Part shown: in pieces, positions 1-8,600 of the stretch
How positions within the stretch are numbered: the stretch's first letter is position 1
Layout of the letters: every line of letters starts with the position of its first letter
The notes under the pieces: model-generated
What the model was told of the DNA's origin: nothing
Database searches by the model: none
What the model saw: only the letters and a program-made list of their open reading frames with translations
Translations under genes and position numbers: made by a program
Assembly (NCBI RefSeq): GCF_001510645.1
Contig: NZ_LMVB01000008.1
Coordinates: 16,300-80,299 of the forward strand
Direction: 5' to 3'
Source of the DNA: Paenibacillus sp. FJAT-29882
GTDB lineage: Bacteria; Bacillota; Bacilli; Bacillales; DSM-1321
Length of the DNA: 64,000 nucleotides

Positions 1-2075
1 ATGGCCCAGATGGATGCATACACACCGGCGCTTGTATAAACAACCGGAATCCATAGAAGATGATGGCGATATAAATAGACGGACAGAACTTGGATTGCTG
101 CTGAAACCATCATTAAAGCGGTAATTAGAATGGCTTGCAATGTTCCAAAATAGAGTGTCATAAACGACACCATTGATAGGACCTGACCGGTAATAACAAA
201 GATATTAAAAAAGCTTTTATACGATTTTTGCAAGAAATAGCCTAGCCCGATTAAAAGCAATGCGACAATCATGACATGTAAACTAAATGGAATATTAAAG
301 TCATACCATCTGCTTGTTTCACTTATATACAGATACAAAATGAGCAATGAACCCGCTAGGGATAACGGAAAACCATACGTACTAATATCCTTCATCCATT
401 TTTCTGTCACTTTATTATGACTGAAGAATAATAAACCAGATATCGCGGCTAGAAAGAGGCTGACGATTAACCAATCTCCATTCACCATATTGATAAAAGT
501 CAAAAACAGCATCACACTACTTGAAAGAATCCCTACACTCGAACGGAAAACTTCTATTTTTTTTGCGACATTATATACAAACAGCCCTAAATAAAGGAGG
601 ATTTGAAGCACAAATAAGAAACTAGAGTGCACTGTAAAGGTCCATCCAAATGCCCAGCCAAGATAAACAAGTGAAAGATTAAATAAGACGATTGCTGGAT
701 AAGTAAACACGACTTTCTTCGTTTGAATGGCTAAGAATACATATTGTGCGGCTAGAAGGATTAGTGCAATGAAAATCTGTGCATAGCCTTCTCCAAACAC
801 TTGTGCATTCACATAGGCAAATACAAGTACACTACTCGCAATGCCCGTATACACAAAGCTTCTCGATACTTCTTCATTTCTTTTAGCCATAAATAAAGAA
901 AGAACAATGAACATGATCGGAAGCATAGCAAAAGCAATAGAAGTGAAGTCACTCAATACTGCCGCGTTCAAGACAAGATGGATATAGCCATAGCTGAATA
1001 CAAGACTAAATGCAAAATTGTAATACTTTTGATTGTATTTTATCGTGAACACTAGGAATTGCAGGGATGTTAAAAGCAAAGTAAATGAATACAATACTGT
1101 GCTTGAAGCTAGTGTAAACACGACAAATGCTTCGACGAAAATTTTAAATTGGATGAAGTAAAATAAATAGGGTTTGAATACAGCCAATTGTTGATGACTT
1201 TTCAAACGATCCATGTACCATAAAAATAATAAGTTAAACAACACGAGTAGAATAAATAATGTTTCTGTAGTTGGCGCCACATAGGTAAACCCGAAAAGAC
1301 TTGCTAACGCAAAGGTTATCAATGAAAGGATGGTAAATAATTTCGAAGCAAAGTGCTTAGCAATTACAAAATAAATGGCCAAACAAATCGCTCCGCCGAT
1401 CAACCCCAATAACCCTCTCCCCTCACCTTGCAGCGATAAATACTCTCCAAATATCCGATAATATGAAGCTGATAATATCGTAATTGGAATGAACAGACTT
1501 GCGAGCGTTAGGAAAGCAAAGGCCGTTTGTTTAATTTTTAATTTAAAGGCGATAAAAGCCATCCCAAAGAAAAACACGGACACCATGCTAATACAGAATA
1601 CTTTCAGAACAGCATTCAATGCTCCCCACGTTGACGTCGCTAAGATAAGACCGCCGAACAAGAGAAGAATCACACCCATCACCAAGACAAGTGTTATATT
1701 TCTTTCCCGTATTCGCTCTGCTGACTTTGCAGGTTTCACAACAGGTTGCTGTTGAATGACCATCCTAGGTTCAGGGCTAGCCATTGGCGTTTGTACTGGA
1801 TCTTGAATTAATTTTGGAGCGTGCTCTTTAGTTTGCTGTATGTTATGTGGAGCTTCATTCGGAATCGCGCTCGATTGAACCATTTCTTCTTTTTTCTCTT
1901 GCTTTTCCATTACTGCTACTCGCTGCAGAAGCTGGTGATAATGCCGTTCATACGCACTACTAAGTCTTATGTAATCCGATTTGGGAATCAATCGTTTTTC
2001 TCTTAGTATCTTAAGTTCATCATGAAAGATATCTCGCTTCTTTTCAATTGGAATATTGTCATTAGAATCCGTCAC
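1..2075 (-). CDS. Large polytopic membrane protein, C-terminus beyond window
   Basis: An uninterrupted minus-strand reading frame begins at a GTG (2073-2075), preceded by a strong ribosome site (AGGAAGGGGG), and runs off the left edge, so at least 691 residues are present and the C-terminus is missing. The first ~140 residues are soluble: a charged helical start followed by a Gln/Pro-rich linker. After that comes a long succession of hydrophobic helices (well over ten) rich in Leu, Phe and Ile, with short loops. This layout resembles the Bacillus membrane proteins annotated as SCO7613 C-terminal domain-containing; that assignment rests on general resemblance only. No catalytic motif was seen. 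It lies on the T7SS side of the window but is separated from essA by the ywqHI/iscB insert, so a role in secretion is unproven. Confidence 0.75.
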   Translation of the reverse strand, partial: MTDSNDNIPIEKKRDIFHDELKILREKRLIPKSDYIRLSSAYERHYHQLLQRVAVMEKQEKKEEMVQSSAIPNEAPHNIQQTKEHAPKLIQDPVQTPMASPEPRMVIQQQPVVKPAKSAERIRERNITLVLVMGVILLLFGGLILATSTWGALNAVLKVFCISMVSVFFFGMAFIAFKLKIKQTAFAFLTLASLFIPITILSASYYRIFGEYLSLQGEGRGLLGLIGGAICLAIYFVIAKHFASKLFTILSLITFALASLFGFTYVAPTTETLFILLVLFNLLFLWYMDRLKSHQQLAVFKPYLFYFIQFKIFVEAFVVFTLASSTVLYSFTLLLTSLQFLVFTIKYNQKYYNFAFSLVFSYGYIHLVLNAAVLSDFTSIAFAMLPIMFIVLSLFMAKRNEEVSRSFVYTGIASSVLVFAYVNAQVFGEGYAQIFIALILLAAQYVFLAIQTKKVVFTYPAIVLFNLSLVYLGWAFGWTFTVHSSFLFVLQILLYLGLFVYNVAKKIEVFRSSVGILSSSVMLFLTFINMVNGDWLIVSLFLAAISGLLFFSHNKVTEKWMKDISTYGFPLSLAGSLLILYLYISETSRWYDFNIPFSLHVMIVALLLIGLGYFLQKSYKSFFNIFVITGQVLSMVSFMTLYFGTLQAILITALMMVSAAIQVLSVYLYRHHLLWIPVVYTSAGVYASIWA

Positions 2076-2168
2076 AATAAGCCCCCTTCCTCTGAAAACT
2101 CTACTACTATATTATAGAAAATTATACACAACCATTCCTAATTTTGGAATAAAAATCAAATCGTTGGG

Positions 2169-2223
2169 ATAAAGTGAAACTTCAATAAGTGGGGGTTTTA
2201 CTGCCCGTTAATGCGAGATAAAG
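2169..2223 (+). repeat. Dispersed repeat, copy 1
   Basis: The motif ATAAAGTGAAACTTCAAT, then AGTGGGGGTTTTACTGCC and CGTTAATGCG, recurs at 14430 and 21981 with few differences. Three copies in one 64-kb window mean a family of short dispersed elements. This copy is intergenic. It codes for nothing evident. Confidence 0.75.
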
Positions 2224-2227
2224 CTCA

Positions 2228-2247
2228 TTAATCAATCGATTGATTAA
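2228..2247. promoter_or_regulatory. Perfect 20-bp palindrome, possible operator 1
   Basis: TTAATCAATCGATTGATTAA is identical to its own reverse complement. The same core recurs at 2397-2420. Paired perfect palindromes of this size upstream of a gene (ywqH-like, 2678) look like binding sites for a dimeric repressor such as a TetR-type protein. No matching regulator is in view, so the role is inferred. Confidence 0.45.
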
Positions 2248-2396
2248 ATGCGTCGCAAACTCACTCATCTCCTCGGTTCAGTTATGTATGCAGTGAGAAT
2301 AATTTGTAAAAATTTGCTAATAGCATATTTAACGTACTAAACTCCTACAGATCATCCCTACTATTGGCATTACAGTCGAATCAATGAAGAATATTT

Positions 2397-2420
2397 AATT
2401 AATCAATCGATTGATTAATT
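2397..2420. promoter_or_regulatory. Perfect 24-bp palindrome, possible operator 2
   Basis: The 20-bp core seen at 2228 recurs here and extends to a 24-bp perfect palindrome with AATT at each end. Spacing between the two centres is about 170 bp, roughly 16 helical turns, which would permit looping. The function is inferred only. Confidence 0.45.
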
Positions 2421-2677
2421 TATTAAAAAAATCGTTTATTTTCTTACTCGAACGATGATTGAATGACGAATTACTTGTCGATATTTGTGCTTAATCATGC
2501 CTTCGCACAACAATCTTTTCATCACATAATAGTCAATAATACCCATATGTTAAATAGACTAAAATCATACATTTTGATTATATAGCCCTGTTTTTTTCCA
2601 TGATATAGTAGAAGTAAGTGCTTTTTTGAGATAAGTTCATTTCATTCAATCACTAATGGAAAAGAGGTGACCAATAG

Positions 2678-3034
2678 ATGTCTTTAGCTTATTATTATAG
2701 TTTATTGAGGTTGAAAGAAGAGCAACTTCAACGTCTTCAGGTGTGTAATGGTGAATTGAAGTCTAGCCAACAGGATTTTACCCATCATGAAAGATTAGTG
2801 TCGGAACCTGAGCTTTCTACAAACACATGGAACGGAACACTCGCTCATACATTTGATGATCGGAGAGCAACAGGAATGTTAACAAGCTATCGCGATATAA
2901 GTACCAATCAATTCAACTCCGTATTCACAACCTTGTCTGATAGAATCCAACAAATTCAACTAGAGATCATTTCAATTAAACAGACTATCGCCGCTCTAGA
3001 AGCAGCAGAACGGGAAGAGAAAATTGCACGTTAA
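2678..3034 (+). CDS. ywqH: YwqH-like T7SS-associated protein (DUF5082 type)
   Basis: A 118-residue, wholly helical, soluble protein with no signal peptide or membrane segment. The start MSLAYYYSLLRLKEEQ and the heptad-like C-terminal helix match the small coiled-coil proteins encoded by ywqH at the head of the B. subtilis ywqHIJK locus, where the third gene encodes an LXG toxin secreted by the Yuk/T7SS machinery. In such loci these small helical proteins are thought to act as partners or chaperones of the LXG effector. A good ribosome site (AGAGGTGA) precedes the ATG. The ywqI-like gene follows after 66 bp, so the two probably form an operon. The assignment is by sequence resemblance and context, and I am fairly sure of it. 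Confidence 0.75.
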   Translation: MSLAYYYSLLRLKEEQLQRLQVCNGELKSSQQDFTHHERLVSEPELSTNTWNGTLAHTFDDRRATGMLTSYRDISTNQFNSVFTTLSDRIQQIQLEIISIKQTIAALEAAEREEKIAR

Positions 3035-3100
3035 ACATGACTTCTTATTAAAAATCCCAATATTATTTTGATAAATAAAATAGATGAGGTGGTATGTTCA

Positions 3101-3385
3101 TTGAGTTCTGAAATTAAAATGAAATATAGCGATGTAAAACAAACACTCTCAAAGTTACACTCATCCTCCAGCGCTCTCCAAACTAGTTTCCCTTCATCAA
3201 TAGGGGGAAATAATGTTCTTGATGTAGTGAAACAACTTAACAACCTCAACAAGCTTCTTCAGCAAGTAGGAGACTCATATAAAGCCTTACTCCTTCAAAA
3301 TGAAGAGGCAACCCGCAGTTCTGTCAAATTCATGAGCGATATAGATCATCAGCTTTCATCCTATCGTCAACTACCCACCACTTAG
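3101..3385 (+). CDS. ywqI: YwqI-like T7SS-associated protein (DUF5344 type)
   Basis: A 94-residue helical protein beginning MSSEIKMKYSDVKQ from a TTG at 3101, chosen because GAGGTGG lies about eight bases upstream; an ATG at 3068 would add 11 residues but has no comparable site. Sequence and position after a YwqH-like gene match the YwqI family, WXG100-like helical proteins of LXG effector loci. In B. subtilis an LXG toxin and its immunity gene follow. Here the coding sequence stops exactly where the omega-RNA hairpin of the IscB element begins, and the final residues (PTT) and stop codon lie inside that hairpin's left arm, so the natural end of the gene may have been replaced. No toxin gene remains downstream. 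Confidence 0.75.
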   Translation: MSSEIKMKYSDVKQTLSKLHSSSSALQTSFPSSIGGNNVLDVVKQLNNLNKLLQQVGDSYKALLLQNEEATRSSVKFMSDIDHQLSSYRQLPTT

Positions 3386-3622
3386 ATTCTAACGAATCTT
3401 GAAGTGGGGGCTTTTAAAAAGCCTTTGGTTGTCTAGCCTAAGTTTTACGAAAACTACGTTGGTATGGTGATCACACCCTTGGATGATTCCCTAGTCCATT
3501 GCTCTGTGTAGGCTCTGTAATAGTTCTGAATGGGGAGGAACGGTCAACCTAGTTTGGCGGTTTTACCGCAAAGCCATTCCAACATTGGCGAAGGGAAACG
3601 AACTCCAAAAGGAGGGAATACG
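3374..3622 (+). ncRNA. Candidate omega-RNA (HEARO RNA) of IscB
   Basis: The ~240 bases directly 5' of iscB hold a strong hairpin (CCACTTAGATTC pairing with GAATCTTGAAGTGG), then a run of further G/C-rich segments ending just before the iscB ribosome site GGAGGG. IscB proteins use an omega-RNA encoded immediately upstream of their gene, as here. The leader has no ORF. Its 3' limit and guide end cannot be set by eye; in known systems the guide lies at the 5' end of the RNA, so here it would be sequence at or upstream of 3374, that is, the end of ywqI. Confidence 0.6.
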
Positions 3623-3624
3623 TC

Positions 3625-4929
3625 ATGTTCGTATTCATACTTAATAAGCATGAGGAAGCCTTAATGCCGTGCAAACCAAGAAAAGCGAGACTCTTACTCA
3701 AACAAAAGAAAGCAAAAATCGTAAGCTATCAACCATTTACGATCCAACTACTATATGGAAGCAGTGGCTATAAACAATCGATTAATGTTGGTATAGATTT
3801 AGGTGCTAAACACACAGGGATAGCGGTTACGACTAATGACAGAGTACTTGCCAAAGGAGAGATGGAAGTACGTCAAGATGTTAAGAGTTTACTAGAAACA
3901 AGACGTATGTACCGAAGAAGTAGACGTAACCGAAAATGCCGATATCGAAAGCCGCGATTTGACAACCGTAAGCGTCACGAAAACTGGCTACCACCAAGTA
4001 TACAATGTCGCCTAGATAACACGTTTCACTGGATCGATACGTTTTTATCTCTTGTACCCAATCCTGTGTTAACGATCGAAGTGGGTAAGTTTGATATTCA
4101 GAAGATCATGAATCCTGAGATACAAGGTGAAGAGTATCAGCAAGGGCAAACACTTGGCTATCACGATGTCCGTTACTTTGTATTCGCAAGGGACAGTTAT
4201 ACATGTCAAGTGTGTAAGAAAAAGGGCGGTATTTTGAATACACATCATATTGTGTATCGTTCACATAGAGGAAGTGACCGAGCTGATAATTTAATTACAG
4301 TATGTACAGATTGTCATACGCATGAGAATCATCAAAAGGGTGCAATATTGTGGATGTGGATGGAAGAAGGCAAAAAATTACCTTCATACAAAGAGGGGAC
4401 GTTTATGAATATCTTCCGTAAACGAGTATTTACAAAGTATCCCAAGGCTAACGTGACGTATGGGTCAGTCACTACACCACGAAGGAAAGAGTTAGGATTA
4501 GAAAAAACTCATGCGAATGATGCGGTTGCGATCAGTAGAATAGAAACGATTCAGCAAATGAGTGATTCTATCTTCTTCATCAAGCAATTTCGTAAGAAAA
4601 AACGTTCGTTGCATGAGGCCACAGCTAGAAAAGGTCGGAAGACGAAGAATATCGAGAGCAAGCGAAACAAAAAAAATGTGAAACAACTGAAAGGATTGTA
4701 TCTGAATGATCGAGTACGAGTGTATGAGCGAATTGGATATATTACGGGCTTTACGGGAACAGGTATGGCATATGTCAAAGATATTCATGGGAGCTACATC
4801 ACGAAGCCTAATAAGTCGTACAAACAGGTTAATCTAAAAGATTGCGAGCTTCTCAATCACAATAATAACTGGCAATACGTGGAGAATCTTTCGGCAACGC
4901 CTAACCGAAATTCATCCCCTCCCTACTGA
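3625..4929 (+). CDS. iscB: IscB RNA-guided endonuclease
   Basis: A 434-residue protein with the IscB domain order. An N-terminal PLMP-like segment (ALMPCKPRKARLLLK) comes first. RuvC-I follows (VGIDLGAKHTG, Asp58), then an Arg-rich bridge helix (about 92-117) and RuvC-II (LTIEVGKFD, Glu152). The HNH domain has paired Cys (C194/C197, C227/C230) and HH at 207-208. RuvC-III (KTHANDAVA) carries His296 and Asp299. All catalytic positions are intact, so it should be an active nuclease. IscB proteins cut DNA guided by the omega-RNA made from the region just upstream and are ancestral relatives of Cas9. The ATG is preceded by GGAGGG. The C-terminal ~130 residues are basic, consistent with RNA binding. 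The element has landed between T7SS effector-locus genes and the T7SS operon. Confidence 0.9.
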   Translation: MFVFILNKHEEALMPCKPRKARLLLKQKKAKIVSYQPFTIQLLYGSSGYKQSINVGIDLGAKHTGIAVTTNDRVLAKGEMEVRQDVKSLLETRRMYRRSRRNRKCRYRKPRFDNRKRHENWLPPSIQCRLDNTFHWIDTFLSLVPNPVLTIEVGKFDIQKIMNPEIQGEEYQQGQTLGYHDVRYFVFARDSYTCQVCKKKGGILNTHHIVYRSHRGSDRADNLITVCTDCHTHENHQKGAILWMWMEEGKKLPSYKEGTFMNIFRKRVFTKYPKANVTYGSVTTPRRKELGLEKTHANDAVAISRIETIQQMSDSIFFIKQFRKKKRSLHEATARKGRKTKNIESKRNKKNVKQLKGLYLNDRVRVYERIGYITGFTGTGMAYVKDIHGSYITKPNKSYKQVNLKDCELLNHNNNWQYVENLSATPNRNSSPPY

Positions 4930-5092
4930 CTTTGTTCCTTGAGGAAGGGACTTCTTTCGGGAAGCTGCTAAAACTTAAGTAAGCGGCGAAAGCACACCAT
5001 GGTAGGCTAGGGATATTTCATAAAGTATTCAAAATAACGCCATCCAATCACTTCGTCAAACACGAAAAGATGCTAAAAGGGTCAGAATTCAC

Positions 5093-5211
5093 GAGGATGT
5101 CCCAAAAGCAAAGGGTCGGACCTCGCAACGACTAAATACAGTATAGGATAAGTGAATGAAACACTATATACTGATTTAGAGTGCGAGGTCTGACCCTTTT
5201 GAGACATCCTC
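5093..5211. repeat. Long imperfect hairpin with GGGTC(A/T)GACC motif, copy 1
   Basis: About 50-base arms (from GAGGATGTCCCAAAAG at 5093 and ending CTTTTGAGACATCCTC at 5211) pair almost completely and surround the motif AAAGGGTCGGACCTCGCA / TGCGAGGTCTGACCCTTTT. A related hairpin with the same GGGTCAGACCTC core lies at 59784. It sits between iscB and essA and could also act as a terminator for either. It looks like a REP-type or miniature palindromic element; no matching transposase is in the window. Confidence 0.7.
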
Positions 5212-5251
5212 AACGTAGGTTGACCCTTTCCTTATTGGACACTAGGTGAAG

Positions 5252-5746
5252 CTACTCTTGAACTTGCTTGCTGTGAACCATCTTTGGAATAAGTATGACA
5301 AGCAAGATTAGCAAACCTATTATTAGTAAGCCAATGTATAAAATCATGATTTTATAATTCTGCTTTTCCGTTTGCTGCATTTTATCTTCATGATAATATC
5401 TTTTCACATTTTCATCGGTAAAAAGTTGTAGCTGTGAGGCCCGTGATACGATTGTATTCGTTTCAATATTCATATCTGTAAACAACTGCGCTTTTACTTT
5501 TTCAAGCGGATTCGAATTATTTTTTTTAAAAGTAAGCTCTTGCACCTCTTTAGGTATCGATTTCTTATTTTCATACAATGACTCATCATGAAGATAATCG
5601 GTGTTTTCCTTAAATTCTTTCTTCTCATACGTATTTGGTGTCAAATCATCAATACTTGACTCTGCTCTGGCTGAATCCGCATCTGTAAATAGGATACAGA
5701 TGACCAAAAACATCAGCAATACAAGGATTTTACCATTAAGCCTCAT
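5252..5746 (-). CDS. essA: Type VII secretion protein EssA
   Basis: A 164-residue protein with an N-terminal hydrophobic signal or anchor (residues ~7-24), a polar extracytoplasmic stretch of ~105 residues, and a C-terminal transmembrane helix (about 133-154) followed by a short basic tail. Size, topology and position at the distal end of the esxA-esaB-essB-essC-esaA operon identify it as EssA (B. subtilis YueC), a membrane component of the Firmicute T7SS. The start overlaps the 3' end of esaA by 11 bases, so translation is probably coupled. It is the last gene of the operon; a large hairpin follows at 5093-5211. Confidence 0.92.
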   Translation of the reverse strand: MRLNGKILVLLMFLVICILFTDADSARAESSIDDLTPNTYEKKEFKENTDYLHDESLYENKKSIPKEVQELTFKKNNSNPLEKVKAQLFTDMNIETNTIVSRASQLQLFTDENVKRYYHEDKMQQTEKQNYKIMILYIGLLIIGLLILLVILIPKMVHSKQVQE

Positions 5747-8600
5747 GAGCCTGTTCCTCTTCCGAAGTAAAGACGCTTTTTAAGGTCCGTATCACATACG
5801 GAATGATGGAAAGCAGCAGGATCATACCAAGTAACACGATAATTGCCGTTATAAAAAGAGAGTCTGTTCCATACTGGATCGACATATACACCTGAGACAT
5901 TGGATCTTGATAATCGATATTCGGTGCTGTAAGAGCAAGTAATGGACTAATGAAAAACATGACAAGACCTACACTTGCCAGCCAACCAGTCCAAGTACTT
6001 ATGGAAAAACAAACAAATACGACTGTCGAAGCTGCCGTTAGAAGGAGAATCGTAAAGATTGACCATTCAATCGCACGTTCCTCTCCGAGCGGATAAATAT
6101 TCAAGCCGAACAAGCTAATGATTAAGCCTACAATCAAATTTAATAAGACAAACATAGATCCTTTTACGAGCATTGGTGCATCTTTAAAATAATAGCTAAA
6201 ATAACCAATTAACAAGCTACTTATTAAAACGATCACTAGCACCACTACTGGAGGCACTTTCTTTGTTTCTTGCTTCGAAATAGCATTCCCGCTTATTTCA
6301 AGCGGATTGGATAAATGGTCATACACGACGCCATTTTTCTGACCATCTACAAATGTATTGCCAAGCAGATTAAAGATATCATTCCTAACCAGTGTTGTTG
6401 TATCAACATTCGCCGTCCATTTATCATTCAGTTTATTGGCATCTTGCTGCACGCCTTGAACCTTTGTTTGAAGCTCATCCGTAAATTGGACGATATTCCC
6501 CTGACTTTCACCAAGTGAGTCCATTAGTTGATTCATCATAATCATTTCCTGACCAATTCCCTTGTGATGGATAACGACTGTATTACCGTCTTCTCCATTA
6601 CTCGGAATCGGCGTATCAGTAGACATAAGCTGAACTTGATTCATAACCGTGTTCGCACTCTCATCTAATGAAGCTAGATCTTCCAAAATGGCTGCCTGTT
6701 GCTCCCCCATTTTGTTACTATATTCTGTAAAGAATCTAGTAAAGTAATCTTGCAATCCTGTCAGCTTCTCTCCTGTGAAAGGCATATCAGCTGATAGCTT
6801 ATCCCATATATTCTGCTCCTGTTCATTAACCCCTAGCATTGGATCCACTTTTTCTAATAAGTGCGTTAAGCTCTCTGGATTTCCTGCTAAACTATTTTGT
6901 AATGTTTCCTTATACTGAACGAGAGAAGAATGATATTTCAGAAGGGTTTCTGGACTTCTATAATAAATTTCTTCATTAAATATAGGTTCTAATTTTCTCT
7001 TTCTTTCCCCCGTTAAAGCTTCTAATCCCAGGATTTCCTGTTCTTGTTTTTCAATTTCTACTACTGCAGTTTGAAAGTTGTCTAACGGTGAATTGAGTTG
7101 ATTTAATAAACTTTGGTTCACCTCCGCTAGTCTATTATACTCTGTAGCTAGCGTTTCATTTTTCTTCACCAATTCATTATTAACCGCTTTTAGTTCATCG
7201 ACTGTTTTTTGCAGCGGATTTTCTGCTTGATCAAATGCGGCAAGCTTTTGTTCTACTTTTGACAGCCTTCCTGCTATTTCTGGCAATTGATTAATGCCCG
7301 CCGTGACCTGCTCTGGTTTAGGATCGGCAATGGCTTCAAGAGATCCTTTCAATCCATTAAGCTCATTCGTAATAACTTGCAGTTCATTCCTCTCTTCATT
7401 CAAACCTGGAGTTTGAATGGAACTGTCATTAGCTGCAGAAACAGTTCCTACCTGATCACCAGTAGGCAAAGCTGGATCAGATTCTGCGCTAGGACCCGGA
7501 AGATCAGGATGATTCGATTCAGGGGCCCCTTTATTCAATTCAGTTTTCAAAGTAATAATTGTGCTTTCATGTTTATTCAACGTTGTTGTTTCTTGCCCTT
7601 TCAAATAGTTGATTAAATCACTCTTTTGGCGTTCCACCTCATTTTGTCGAACCATTGAAAGAGTATTCACAGTTTCATTGTTTTCATCAAGTTGCTCGTT
7701 AATTGCCTCAATATTCGTGGAAATCTGTTCACTTTGCTCATCCAAGTAATCCATAGAATCTGAATATCTTGGGGCCTGATTTGCCGCTAGCGCTTGAACG
7801 CTTACGATATTTTCATCTTGAACCTTTTCGAGCATTAACTGCTGGATATTCTGATAATCTCGATAATCCTCCACATATTTGACAAACGATGTGAGGCTTT
7901 GTTCAAATTGCTTTACATTTTCTTCCCTCTTAGGGGATGCCTTTCCTACCGTAGTCATCGTGGACCGAATATTCTCCAACATTTTACGTTGTTGCTCAAT
8001 CTCACCGGTAAGATTCTTGGAGCTTGGTTTATAAAATGCGAGCATCGCATTTTGAAAATCAATTTCCTTTTGAAGAATTCCATCAAATTTTGTTCGGACA
8101 TTCTCGAGATCCTGGGACACATATGTCCAGTATAAAGTAGAGACTTTCCCATTAACCCGACTCGTTGCGTTTTCAACTTCCCTTAAAACTTTCTCTCGAT
8201 TATTCACATTTAACTGATCTTGTATCGTGTATTCGAATTTTGCTTTGACAGGATGCTCACTTTCATACGTCATGATTCGCTTTGAAAAATCGGACGGTAT
8301 ATAAATAACAGCATCATACTTTGTATTCTTTAAACCATTAACCGCCGCACTCCGACTTAGAAATGTCCATTTATATTCTGATCCATTCTTAAGGATTGCG
8401 GAAATCTCATCGCCAAAGTCCAAAGACTTTTCTTCTTTTTCCGTTCTATTGTCTTCATTTACAACTGCAATCGTCCTTGTTGCATTCTCTCTAACCTGCA
8501 TCGGATGATCACCAATGGCACCAAAAAAGATCGCAGGTGTTACGATAATCAGAAAAACCGCGAGAATCAGCTTAATGATATACCTTGTTTTCCCCGTCAT
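5736..8600 (-). CDS. esaA: Type VII secretion protein EsaA (YueB-type)
   Basis: A 954-residue membrane protein with one N-terminal transmembrane helix (~8-28), a very large extracytoplasmic region rich in coiled coil (Glu/Gln/Asn-rich, ~30-770), and a cluster of about five C-terminal transmembrane helices (~790-940). This is the YhgE/Pip-like topology of EsaA. The B. subtilis orthologue YueB is the receptor for phage SPP1 and a T7SS component that protrudes through the wall. A short acidic/Pro/Ser linker near residues 365-400 is probably variable between strains. The start overlaps the essC stop by four bases (ATGA-type), and essA overlaps its end. The assignment is secure from topology and operon position. 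Confidence 0.94.
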   Translation of the reverse strand: MTGKTRYIIKLILAVFLIIVTPAIFFGAIGDHPMQVRENATRTIAVVNEDNRTEKEEKSLDFGDEISAILKNGSEYKWTFLSRSAAVNGLKNTKYDAVIYIPSDFSKRIMTYESEHPVKAKFEYTIQDQLNVNNREKVLREVENATSRVNGKVSTLYWTYVSQDLENVRTKFDGILQKEIDFQNAMLAFYKPSSKNLTGEIEQQRKMLENIRSTMTTVGKASPKREENVKQFEQSLTSFVKYVEDYRDYQNIQQLMLEKVQDENIVSVQALAANQAPRYSDSMDYLDEQSEQISTNIEAINEQLDENNETVNTLSMVRQNEVERQKSDLINYLKGQETTTLNKHESTIITLKTELNKGAPESNHPDLPGPSAESDPALPTGDQVGTVSAANDSSIQTPGLNEERNELQVITNELNGLKGSLEAIADPKPEQVTAGINQLPEIAGRLSKVEQKLAAFDQAENPLQKTVDELKAVNNELVKKNETLATEYNRLAEVNQSLLNQLNSPLDNFQTAVVEIEKQEQEILGLEALTGERKRKLEPIFNEEIYYRSPETLLKYHSSLVQYKETLQNSLAGNPESLTHLLEKVDPMLGVNEQEQNIWDKLSADMPFTGEKLTGLQDYFTRFFTEYSNKMGEQQAAILEDLASLDESANTVMNQVQLMSTDTPIPSNGEDGNTVVIHHKGIGQEMIMMNQLMDSLGESQGNIVQFTDELQTKVQGVQQDANKLNDKWTANVDTTTLVRNDIFNLLGNTFVDGQKNGVVYDHLSNPLEISGNAISKQETKKVPPVVVLVIVLISSLLIGYFSYYFKDAPMLVKGSMFVLLNLIVGLIISLFGLNIYPLGEERAIEWSIFTILLLTAASTVVFVCFSISTWTGWLASVGLVMFFISPLLALTAPNIDYQDPMSQVYMSIQYGTDSLFITAIIVLLGMILLLSIIPYVIRTLKSVFTSEEEQAHEA

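Larger units (their letters stand above)
2076..2677. other. Non-coding stretch with palindromes and a dispersed repeat
   Basis: No credible gene is seen in these ~600 bases between two divergent genes. The stretch holds one copy of a dispersed ~50-bp repeat and two perfect A+T-rich palindromes, listed separately. The rest is A+T-rich upstream sequence for the ywqH-like gene, whose ribosome site (AGAGGTGA) lies just before 2678. Confidence 0.7.
3372..5015 (+). mobile_element. IscB/HEARO-type element (no transposase)
   Basis: The unit is a ~240-base structured 5' leader, an intact iscB gene and a short structured 3' flank (about 4930-5015, with G/C-rich stems). This is the architecture of HEARO/ISC elements of the IS200/IS605 superfamily, which usually move with a TnpA supplied in trans. 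Complementary octamers CTAGCCTA (3436-3443) and TAGGCTAG (5003-5010) lie near the two ends. Outer boundaries are approximate. No TnpA gene is present in the window. Confidence 0.6.

Noticed and set aside
1489..2006. Two short plus-strand ORFs opposite the left-edge membrane gene
   Set aside because: They are antisense to a long continuous reading frame with a good start and membrane-protein composition.
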